Part shown: one piece after another, positions 16,695-25,100 of the stretch
Position numbering within the stretch: position 1 is the stretch's first letter
Layout: each line of letters starts with the position of its first letter
Assembly: GCF_037126285.1 (NCBI RefSeq)
Contig: NZ_CP147012.1
Span: 2,502,001 to 2,566,000 of the forward strand
Source of the DNA: Bernardetia sp. MNP-M8
Lineage (GTDB): Bacteria; Bacteroidota; Bacteroidia; Cytophagales; Bernardetiaceae
DNA: 64,000 bases
Direction of reading: 5' to 3'
Made by a program: the position numbers and the translations under genes
Notes under the pieces: model-generated
Seen by the model: only the letters and a program-made list of their open reading frames with translations
The model's database searches: none
Told to the model about the DNA's origin: nothing

Positions 16695-17624
16695 TTAAAA
16701 AACTTCACAAAGCATACAACGAACACTTCCACCACCATATTTTTCAATGGTAGGAATAGGACTAGAAATAATCTTACTTTCTTTTTGTAAAATATCTATC
16801 TGATTTTGAGAAAGAATTTTGTGAGCAGCTTCTGACATAACCCAAAATTTTTCATCTTTTGTATTTTTGACTTGCAACATATTGCCTGCAAAGTGATGTT
16901 TTTGTTCAAGACTTATTTCTAAAATGTTTTTTCCTGCTTCTTCTAGTTTTTGAATTAAATAAGCCCTTTCTACTTTATCTCTAATGGAATCTAGACACAC
17001 AACAGCTATATTTTCACCTATTGACATCATTACGTTGGTGTGATAAATTAGTTTCCAACCTTCACTAGTTTCTTGTTCAGAATAAAAAAAGACAGATTCA
17101 TAATCCATTTTTTCACAAAATAAATAAATTAAATCTTTATCTGTTCGCTGTGAAAGACAGGCATAAACCATTCGATTTTTTCTATCTAAAACAAGACTTC
17201 CTGTGCCTTCTAAGAAATTATTTTGATTCTCAAAGTTAGTCAAGTCTATAATTTCATCAATCTGAAAACCTAATTTCTGGGCTTCTTCAATGGCATCGTT
17301 TCTGCGTTCTTGTCTTCTGTTTTCTCCACACATAGGATATAAAATAGCCTTTTTATGTGTATCAGAATGAAAAGAAATCCAGTTATTTGGAAAAAGGGCA
17401 TCTGGTGTAATGGGTTCTTTTCCATCTTTTCTTTGAGCAGGAAGTACAATCGTTTTTATGTCGTTTTTTTGGAGTTCTTTTACTAACAAATCAAATTCTT
17501 GTTTGGCAAGTTTTTGAGGGTCAATATTATCTGTTATTTTTTCTTGATAAAAATTTGTAGCAATCGTATCAGGATTTGCTGTAAAATGATTGGGTTCTAT
17601 TAAAAGGAGTGTATCTGTAAGCAT
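16695..17624 (-). CDS. ctlX: CtlX-type amidinotransferase-fold hydrolase (citrulline utilisation hydrolase)
   Basis: 309 residues of the GME/amidinotransferase fold. Visible motifs: TLLLIEPNHFTANPDT at the N-terminus, LFPNNWISFH (96-105 region), NFLEGTGSLVLDR with the catalytic Glu, YHTNVMMSIGENIAVVC carrying the catalytic His, and the C-terminal GGGSVRCMLCEVF with the nucleophile Cys (C303). This pattern matches CtlX, related to arginine deiminase and dimethylarginine hydrolases that release urea-type products or ammonia from guanidino or ureido substrates. The actual substrate is not proven by sequence. Transcribed divergently from a Crp/Fnr regulator 98 bp away. Confidence 0.82.
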   Translation of the reverse strand: MLTDTLLLIEPNHFTANPDTIATNFYQEKITDNIDPQKLAKQEFDLLVKELQKNDIKTIVLPAQRKDGKEPITPDALFPNNWISFHSDTHKKAILYPMCGENRRQERRNDAIEEAQKLGFQIDEIIDLTNFENQNNFLEGTGSLVLDRKNRMVYACLSQRTDKDLIYLFCEKMDYESVFFYSEQETSEGWKLIYHTNVMMSIGENIAVVCLDSIRDKVERAYLIQKLEEAGKNILEISLEQKHHFAGNMLQVKNTKDEKFWVMSEAAHKILSQNQIDILQKESKIISSPIPTIEKYGGGSVRCMLCEVF

Positions 17625-17722
17625 AGGTTTTCAATTAAGTATTTTCATATTTCAAACAAAGATAATAGGATTTGACTTTACTACTTGCAAAATAATAGTT
17701 GTCATTTATCAATTAAAAAATA

Positions 17723-18340
17723 ATGCTTCAAACCTTCACAGAATTCAAAACTTCGCCAGAGCTTACTCAAAAACTTTACGATAATAGTATCATCAAAAAC
17801 TATAAAGCAGGTGATGTTATTTTGGAAGAAGAATCTTCTATTCGTTCTATTCCAATTATTGCAAAGGGAAGTATTAGAGTTCTTCGAACAGAAGAAGATG
17901 GCAGAGAAATTTTCCTTTATTACATCAAATCTGGTGAAAGTTGTATTATGTCTTTTTTGGGTGGAATGCACAATGAAGCCAGTAAAGTGCGTGCAGAAGT
18001 AGAAGAAGATGCAGAGATTTTATTTTTGCCAATTGATAAAGTAATGCTCTTCATAAAAGAATATCCCGAATGGTTAGATTATATTTTTAGGTTGTACCAC
18101 AAGCGTTTTGAAGAGCTTTTAGATGTCGTCAATGCAATGGCTTTTAAGAAAGTAGATGAACGTCTTTTACATCTTTTACAGAAAAAAATAGAACTGACAG
18201 GCTCAAAAACTATTTCTATTACTCACGAACAACTCGCCAACGAACTTGCTACAGCTAGAGTTGTCGTTTCAAGACTTTTGAAACAGCTTGAAAATAATGG
18301 AGTAGTAGAATTGGGTAGAAATAAAATTACGATTCTGTAA
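17723..18340 (+). CDS. Crp/Fnr-family transcriptional regulator
   Basis: 205 residues. The cyclic-nucleotide-binding-like beta-roll (about 20-120) includes IAKGSIRVLRTEEDGREIFLYYIKSGESCIMSF. Then comes a dimerisation helix and a C-terminal winged HTH with THEQLANELATARVVVSRLLKQLE. There are no FNR-type N-terminal cysteines. The GESCIMSFLGG pattern resembles regulators found beside TauE/SafE exporters in Bacteroidota sulfur-stress loci. Context fits: ctlX is divergent and the TauE gene is downstream. An effector cannot be assigned. Confidence 0.87.
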   Translation: MLQTFTEFKTSPELTQKLYDNSIIKNYKAGDVILEEESSIRSIPIIAKGSIRVLRTEEDGREIFLYYIKSGESCIMSFLGGMHNEASKVRAEVEEDAEILFLPIDKVMLFIKEYPEWLDYIFRLYHKRFEELLDVVNAMAFKKVDERLLHLLQKKIELTGSKTISITHEQLANELATARVVVSRLLKQLENNGVVELGRNKITIL

Positions 18341-18666
18341 CAAAAGTAGCTGATAAGTTATTTTAAAATCCTCATTTTTGTAAGAAAAAATATATTGTTA
18401 GAACAAGAATTAAATAAGTTACTATTTTTGATTTAATAATTAATTGAAAAATCGGTGGTGTTGTAAAAAGTATGATAAGTTATTTGGTTGTTGGTGTCGC
18501 TTCGCTAAAACACCAACAACGGCATTGTGGGCAATTTTTAGTTACATAATTTTGCTATTCTAAAACACTTTTAAAAAATCATACTTTGTGTAACACCAGC
18601 GAAAAATCAATATAATTTGAAATCGTAATTCGTAATTTTTAATTCGTAATTGTTACTTATTTTACA
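18341..18666. other. intergenic region rich in repeats between crp-like and tauE-like genes
   Basis: Contains the 147-bp inverted-repeat element (18454-18600) with an embedded family D palindrome, then a short tandem repeat of the type AATTCGTAATT (about 18626-18652). No coding sequence seen. Confidence 0.6.
18454..18600. repeat. 147-bp element with 23-bp terminal inverted repeats
   Basis: Ends 18454-18476 and 18578-18600 match as inverted repeats at 19 of 23 positions (core GGTGTT..A.AAAGTATGAT). Near the centre is a family D palindrome (18487-18527: GTTGTTGGTGT ... ACACCAACAAC). There is no ORF. It looks like a MITE-like element; no duplication of the target was established. Confidence 0.55.
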
Positions 18667-19494
18667 ATGATGATAGAATTTATAGGTTATTTTGCTGCCA
18701 TTTTTATTGGAATTTCACTTGGACTTATTGGAGGAGGTGGAAGTATTCTGACTGTTCCTGTTTTGGTTTATTTGTTTAGTATTGAGCCTGTTGTGGCGAC
18801 GGCTTACTCGCTTTTTGTAGTTGGTCTGACGAGTAGTGTAGGTGCGTTTACGTATTTCAAACAAGGTTTGGTCAGAATGAAAACGGCTTTAGTTTTTGGG
18901 ATTCCATCTATTTTTTCGGTTTTTTTGACTAGACAATATTTAGTTCCAGCTATTCCTAATGAGATTTTGAATGTAGGAAGTTTTGTTCTTACAAAAGGAA
19001 TTTTCTTAATGGCTTTATTTGCCATTTTGATGATTTTGGCTTCTTATAAGATGATAAAATCAGGTTCTACATCTGTCGTTGGTGAGGACACCGACAATGA
19101 CTTAGATTTAGACTCAGAAAAAAAATCGTTCAACTATCCAATGGTAATTTTACAAGGTTTGGTAGTTGGTCTTATTACAGGTCTTGTGGGTGCTGGAGGT
19201 GGATTTATTATTATTCCTGCTTTGGTTTTTCTGTTGGGTTTGGAAATGAAAGAAGCCATTGGTACTTCGCTTACTATTATTACACTCAATTCTTTCTTTG
19301 GTTTTTTGGTTTCTCAAAATCAAATGCAAACCGATTGGAAACTCCTTTTGATTCTTTCTACTATGTCTATTTTAGGGATTTTTGTAGGAATGGCACTTTC
19401 AAAACGCATCGACGGAGCAAAACTAAAACCTCTTTTTGGATGGTTTGTGCTGATAATGGGAAGTTATATTTTGATGAAGGAATTATTTTTTTGA
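18667..19494 (+). CDS. TauE/SafE-family sulfite/anion exporter
   Basis: 275 residues with about 8 membrane segments and the duplicated Gly-rich motifs of the family: GISLGLIGGGGSILTVPVLVY near the N-terminus and GLITGLVGAGGGFIIIPALVF in the second half. Family members export sulfite, sulfoacetate or related sulfur anions. The loop between the halves (about 130-155: SVVGEDTDNDLDLDSEKK) is unusually acidic. Residues 137-145 (VVGEDTDND) are encoded by a palindrome that recurs just after the stop codon (19500-19525). ATG 18667 or 18670 are equivalent. Near a Crp/Fnr regulator that may control it. Confidence 0.88.
   Translation: MMIEFIGYFAAIFIGISLGLIGGGGSILTVPVLVYLFSIEPVVATAYSLFVVGLTSSVGAFTYFKQGLVRMKTALVFGIPSIFSVFLTRQYLVPAIPNEILNVGSFVLTKGIFLMALFAILMILASYKMIKSGSTSVVGEDTDNDLDLDSEKKSFNYPMVILQGLVVGLITGLVGAGGGFIIIPALVFLLGLEMKEAIGTSLTIITLNSFFGFLVSQNQMQTDWKLLLILSTMSILGIFVGMALSKRIDGAKLKPLFGWFVLIMGSYILMKELFF
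19075..19101. repeat. palindrome inside the TauE coding sequence
   Basis: GTCGTTGGTG-AGG-ACACCGACAATGA matches the extragenic copy at 19500-19525 at 22 of 26 positions, with all differences transitions. It is in frame and encodes VVGEDTDND in the central loop. Confidence 0.75.
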
Positions 19495-19499
19495 AATGA

Positions 19500-19525
19500 G
19501 TCGTCGGTGGGGACACCGACAACGG
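19500..19525. repeat. palindrome 5 bp after the TauE stop
   Basis: GTCGTCGGTG-GGG-ACACCGACAACGG is a good hairpin. It shares the stem GTYGTYGG...CCRACAACGG with the family D repeats and the intragenic copy at 19075. Confidence 0.75.
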
Positions 19526-19534
19526 TCTAGAGAT

Positions 19535-19936
19535 TTATCTATTAGTAAACCAAACTACATAATCATATAAGGCTTGATTTTTTGGTGTGATAGTTACAGG
19601 TTCTACTTCGCATAATGGAAAATTAATAGTTTGACGATTAAATTTCCCAGCTCCTATTACACCATAATGCTCCTCACTATCTACAAAATCATTTAAAATA
19701 ATTTCTGTTCCTGATTTCAATTCATCTCTAGAATATCCATTATAAATTACTTTACAAGGTAACTCTACATTATTTTCTAAATATTCTAGCCATATTTCTA
19801 TCAATTCAAAATTATCTTCACATTCAGAAATTACAGATTCAATTCTTTTTTCTTGTTCTTCCAAATTTGTCAAATTTGAGTCTGTAATCTCTTTTTCCAC
19901 TTTATTGTTATCTTCAGTTTGAATTTTCTTTTTCAT
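19535..19936 (-). CDS. CcbP-like calcium-binding protein (tentative)
   Basis: 133 residues from ATG 19936; the longer frame adds only a Lys/Asn-rich stretch. The N-terminal 40 residues are charged and probably disordered. The C-terminal part (IWLEYLENNVELPCKVIYNG ... LKSGTEIILNDFV ... INFPLCEVEPV) follows the pattern I recall for the CcbP family: a helix ending WxxYLE..L.FP, a G-E/T-x-V strand, and a PL..LE segment followed by a W-ending helix. That family is a small acidic Ca2+-binding module first described in cyanobacteria. Identity is from motif memory only. Stands between the TauE gene and an M20 amidohydrolase, on the opposite strand to TauE. Confidence 0.5.
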   Translation of the reverse strand: MKKKIQTEDNNKVEKEITDSNLTNLEEQEKRIESVISECEDNFELIEIWLEYLENNVELPCKVIYNGYSRDELKSGTEIILNDFVDSEEHYGVIGAGKFNRQTINFPLCEVEPVTITPKNQALYDYVVWFTNR

Positions 19937-20059
19937 TATTTTTTTAAGTTGTTTAATATTTAAAACAAATTTCCAATTTATAGAAATCGGATAATTTTGT
20001 TTTTTTGTCTTCAAGAATAGAAACTCATTCTCTAACCTCTTTTTGGGGAATAATGGCTT

Positions 20060-21361
20060 TTATTCTTTCAATCTTTCTATAATCATGGATGAAAAATAGT
20101 TTACTCCAGTTTTTATGCTGTTTTCGTCTGCTGCAAAGTTGGGTGAGTGAGGCATAGAAATCACACCATTTTTATAATCTGAAGCACCTATTAAAAAATA
20201 AACACTAGGAGCGTATTCTTGATAATAGGCAAAATCATCACTACGTCCATCTGGTATTACACCTTGTAATGAGATTGCACTTTGCTTTCCATAAATATCG
20301 CTAATACTATTGGTAACTAAAGGGGTTAATTTCTCATCGTTTAGAACAAGGGCTATTTCATAAGAATAGGCAATATCAACTAAATTTTTTGAGTAGTTAG
20401 ACAGTAAGAATTTTTGCTTTAGACTTGATAAAACTGAATCTAATTTGTATTCATTACTAGCACTTAGATAAGCTTTTATCACAATTTCATTCTCTTTTTC
20501 TTCAATACGAAAATTTGAATTTACTGTAACATAGTCTTTAAAGATAGTTTTTGGATTTGCTAAACCTATCTCAGCATCCATTAAATTTCTAACATCCCAA
20601 AATTTACTATCAGTGGCAACATTTTGAAAACTAGATATTAGTTCTTTTGTGTAGTTAATTATTTCATCTTTGTCTTCTGTCTTTTTAAGAACAACTTTTA
20701 AATCTTTATAATCTGCAAACAAATTTCTACTTCTGGCAGCAATAACTCCTTGAGGCATAGGGGAAACGTGTAAGGCATATATTTCATCTGGATTGATAAT
20801 ATCAAATAAACCATCATCAATCATTGCCTTTGCACCTTTCCAATTTTCTTCTGAAGGTTGAAATACAAAATAAATAGTACCTGTAAGACTGTCTTTCAAA
20901 TTTGTCAATACATTAGCAATCCCAAGACCTATGGTTGTGTGTATATCGTGTCCACAAATATGTCTTACCCCTTTATTTTTTGATGAAAACTCTACTACAT
21001 CAGGAAATTCTGATGAGAGAGCATCAATGTCTGCTCGCCAAGCAATTCGTTTTCCTTTTTTATTTGTTTTGAGAATTCCAACGACTCCATATCCACCAAT
21101 ATTTGTATGAACTTCTAACCCAAGCGATTTTAAGTAATGTGCTATTTTTTGGGAAGTTCTTTTTTCTTGCTCAGCTAATTCGGGATAAGTATGCAAATCT
21201 CGGCGTACTTTGATTAGACTATCAAAAATTTTATCAGTGTGTTGTTGTACAGCTTTATGAATTGTGTGGTCAGTCTTTGAGTTTTGTCCGAATAAGGAAA
21301 ACGAAAGAAAGATAAATTGTACTGATAATGCTATTGTAATAAGTTTATTATTTGAAATCAT
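20060..21361 (-). CDS. M20-family amidohydrolase/metallopeptidase, exported
   Basis: 433 residues from ATG 21361, which gives a clean signal peptide (NKLITIALSVQFIFLSFSLFGQ). Family motifs: RRDLHTYPELAEQE (substrate helix), WRADIDALS, HICGHDIHTTIGLG (metal ligands), VFQPSEENWKGAKAMIDDG (metal/catalytic Glu pair) and YALHVSP. The C-terminal GRSDDFAYYQEYAPSVYFLIG contains the last ligand region. It is an IAA-amino-acid hydrolase/aminoacylase-like zinc enzyme acting on N-acyl amino acids or peptides in the periplasm. Lies 78 bp after a Crp-type regulator in the same direction, so the two may be cotranscribed. Confidence 0.88.
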   Translation of the reverse strand: MISNNKLITIALSVQFIFLSFSLFGQNSKTDHTIHKAVQQHTDKIFDSLIKVRRDLHTYPELAEQEKRTSQKIAHYLKSLGLEVHTNIGGYGVVGILKTNKKGKRIAWRADIDALSSEFPDVVEFSSKNKGVRHICGHDIHTTIGLGIANVLTNLKDSLTGTIYFVFQPSEENWKGAKAMIDDGLFDIINPDEIYALHVSPMPQGVIAARSRNLFADYKDLKVVLKKTEDKDEIINYTKELISSFQNVATDSKFWDVRNLMDAEIGLANPKTIFKDYVTVNSNFRIEEKENEIVIKAYLSASNEYKLDSVLSSLKQKFLLSNYSKNLVDIAYSYEIALVLNDEKLTPLVTNSISDIYGKQSAISLQGVIPDGRSDDFAYYQEYAPSVYFLIGASDYKNGVISMPHSPNFAADENSIKTGVNYFSSMIIERLKE

Positions 21362-21439
21362 TTTTACGATATTTAGTTGGTTATTTCTTACAAAGATGCA
21401 GAATAACAATACTATCTACCTGACACATTTGTGACAAAA

Positions 21440-22030
21440 TCATTTTTTGCTCATTTTATTTCTTATTCTACTCAAAGATTGTCTTTTAATACCTAAAAAA
21501 GAAGATAAATCTGTCAAACTCACTCTCTGCATAAGATCAGGATTTTCAGCTATAAATTTTAGATACCTTTCTTCTGCTGTATTGAATAAAAAACTCTCAA
21601 CTCTATCACTCAAAACTGTCAAAACCATTTCTGCAATAAATCGCCCCTGCATTTCACTATTTTTAAATTTCTTATAACTTTCCTGAATCGTATTGTAAGG
21701 TAGTTTGATAATAATGCAAGGCTCTAAACATTGTAAAAAATACTTGGTAGGTTTCTGTCTGATAAAAGCTGGGTAGTCAGTAATATATTGATTTTCCTTG
21801 GTAAAACCTGTTGTTATTTCATTACCCTGTTCATTTATAAAATATCTGCGTATGAGTCCCTGACAAATAAAACCCATTTCTTTTTGAATTTCTCCACTTT
21901 CTAAAAAGAATTCTCCTTTATCTAATTTTTGTATTGTCAAATGGTTTTTAATGAAATTTTTCTCTTCAGAAGTTGAATGGCTAAGTTGTTCTAAATATAA
22001 TGCGTAATATTTTTTGTTTTCTATGGTCAT
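21440..22030 (-). CDS. Crp/Fnr-type cyclic-nucleotide-binding-domain regulator
   Basis: 196 residues. The cNMP-binding-like roll (about 25-115, LDKGEFFLESGEIQKEMGFICQGLIRRYF) is typical of Bacteroidota one-component regulators, and the C-terminal HTH reads VSLTDLSSFLGIKRQSLSRIRNKM. This subgroup usually controls one nearby gene. The obvious neighbour is the M20 amidohydrolase immediately downstream. The ligand is unknown. Confidence 0.85.
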   Translation of the reverse strand: MTIENKKYYALYLEQLSHSTSEEKNFIKNHLTIQKLDKGEFFLESGEIQKEMGFICQGLIRRYFINEQGNEITTGFTKENQYITDYPAFIRQKPTKYFLQCLEPCIIIKLPYNTIQESYKKFKNSEMQGRFIAEMVLTVLSDRVESFLFNTAEERYLKFIAENPDLMQRVSLTDLSSFLGIKRQSLSRIRNKMSKK

Positions 22031-22141
22031 CTTAGACTAAAAACTAGAGATATATTTATTTTGATATTTTACATATAAAAACTCATTTATTAAAAATAAA
22101 CTAAAACCTCTCTTTGGTTGGTTTGCGTTTAGTATGAGGAG

Positions 22142-25100
22142 TTACATTTTAAGACCAATAAGTGTTATATCGTCACGCTGTTCTTCTTCTCCCATGTGAT
22201 TTCTCATTTCTTCTAATAGCACTTCTTTTTGGTCGTGTAAAGACATTCCTGTAAAAGAAGCTAATACTTTTTTGAAACGAAGTGTACCATATTTTACACG
22301 GTCAAAGTCGTTTTGATCAACATAACCATCAGTGGTAAGATAAAGAATATCTCCAGGGTGTAATAAAAGCTGACGTTGTTCGTAATCTGCATCTGTTTTT
22401 TGTCTTCCTCCAATAGATTTTCTACTTCCTTTGACTTCTATAAGTTTATCATTCTTTAGGATAAATAGAGGTCTCTTTGCTCCTGCAAAATTTACTACAC
22501 GCATATTAAGTTCGTCTGCATCTTGTATTACACACAAACAAATATCCATTCCGTCTAAGTTTTGATAATCTTCTTGATGGAGTGCTTCCCAAATGCCTTG
22601 ATTTAAGTTTTCTAAGATTTGTGCTGGTTCTGTTACATTTTGTAATGTAACAATCTCATTCAAGATTGTATTTCCTATCATAGACATAAATGCACCAGGA
22701 ACACCATGTCCTGTACAATCCACAACAGCTACAAAGGTTTTATTTCCTGTACGAATAGACCAATAAAAATCTCCTGAAACTACTGCTTGAGGCTTAAAAA
22801 TAATAAAGTGATCTTCAAAATTTCTAATAAAATCTTGAGGGTCTGGAAGAATAGCATGTTGAATAGTTTCTCCATAACGGATACTATCCATAATAGCTTG
22901 ATTTTTGGTCTTGATAAGATCATTTGCTCCTTCCAATTGTGTATAAGTACGAGCATTATCTAAAGCAATTGAAATATAAGAAGCTAAAGTACGAAGAATA
23001 GTAAGGTCATTTCTAGAATAAGCATTTGTAGAATGACTTTGTACAGTCAGCACACCTACAATTTTTCCTTCTAAAAGTAAAGGTAAATAAATGATAGATT
23101 GATATGTATCTCCTACTCTATCTAAGGAAACTTCGCTGATATATTGAGTATGTTCTTTTGCAAAATCATTAATGATAATATCTTCATTACGAGTAAGACA
23201 AACTACTGATAGTTTATTTTCATTTGTAATCTTATCAAAGCTATCTGGAATACGCTGACCATTTTCTATGAAACCTCTAAAATCTATACGCTCCTTTTCA
23301 GCATTGTAAATACCAATACCAAAAGCTGTTGCATCAGTAAGTTCATTTACATATTCATAAACAGCACTAATAACAGCATCTAAGTCAAGAATAGAAGTAA
23401 TTTTTTGTCCAATTTCACTAAGCACACGAATATTACTATACGAACGCTCAATTTCTGTTTTTTGATTTTCTAGTAATACATTTTGCTGACCTATTTCAGC
23501 AGTTCTTTCTCCTACTAAACGTTCTAGCTTATCATTTTGGCGTTTTACTACATTCATTCTATTAGTATAAAAACCTATCGATGCTCCAACAACAAATATA
23601 CTAGCAATAGTCAGAAACCACCAAGATTTCCACCAAGGAGGTAACACTTTTATTGTTATAGTTATGGCTTCATTATTTTCGATTCCATCACTATTAGAAG
23701 CCTTTACTTTGAATGTATAATTTCCTGCTGGAAGATTACTATAGGTAGCAAAACGACGATTTCCAACTTCATTCCATTCTTTATCAAAGCCTTCTAAAAT
23801 ATAAGAGTAATTAGTTTTTTCAGGTCTCCTATAATTAATTGCAGCAAACTCAAAAGTAATTACTTTATCTTCGTAAGTAAGAGTTATTTCTTTAGTTTGA
23901 GAAATATCAACAGTTAAAGGAGATTCTGGATTACCCAAGTTTTTGATACCTACAGAACGGTTAAGTATTTTGAAATCTGTCATAACAACAGGTGGAACAT
24001 AAATACTAGGTCTGATGTCTTGAGGATAGAAAGCATTTAAGCCCTGAATACCTCCAAAAAACATTTCTCCATCTTCTGCTTTAAAAAATGCCCCTGAATT
24101 AAATTCACTACTTTGTAAACCATCTTTTGGATTATAGTTAGTCATTCGTTTAGAATCATCTATACTATCATCTCCTAAAAGACGCATGAGTCCAAAGTTT
24201 GTACTTATCCAAAGGTTATCTTTTTCATCTACCAAAATTCCATAAATAGCATAATTAGCCAGTTCGTTTCTTTCTCCCCAATGTTCAAACTCTCCTGTTT
24301 CACGATTCATTAAGTTCAGACCATTTGTCGTTCCTACCCAAAAATTACCTTTTGAATCTTCTGCAAGAGCTCGTATAGTATTATGACTAACTGATTTTAG
24401 ATTTTCAGGGTCATTTTTATAGTATTTAAAATCAATAGGGGTATTGTTTTCATCTCGGGTTACTTTTATGAGTCCTTGATTTGATCCTAACCAAAGAATT
24501 CCATTTTTATCTTCGTAGCTAGTCCAGATTGCAACTTCCTTTAGGAAGCGTTCTCCTTCATATCCAAATTCTTTTTTAAAAGAAGGGTTCATTTTATAGA
24601 TACCACTAAAAGTACCTATCCAAATACTTCCTTGTTTATCTTGTAATATATTTAAAGTAGGAGATTGAAGTGTAGTAGAGTCATTACTATCACGTTTTAA
24701 ACTTACAAATTTAGCTCCTTTTTCTTTTGAAAAACTTGTCATACGAGAAAGTGTATAACCACCAGCTACCCATAATTCTCCTTCTCTTGTCTGAAAAACT
24801 TCTGTAACACTTTCTATTGGAAAATCATATTTACCCTCTCCTTTTTTGATATGATAATATTCAGAAATAGCTCCCGTTCTATCTATACGAGAAAGTCCTT
24901 CATCTGTACCTACCCATACAATACCTTGTGCATCTTTTATGGCAGTCCAGACATTTCTATGAGGAAGAGAGTTTTTGTTACCAACTTCAGTATAATAATA
25001 TTTGAATTGACTTGTCAGAGGATCATACTTTAAAGCTCCTAAATTACGAGAAGATATCCAAATAACCCCTTCTTTAGTTCTGACAATAGAAGGCATAGAA

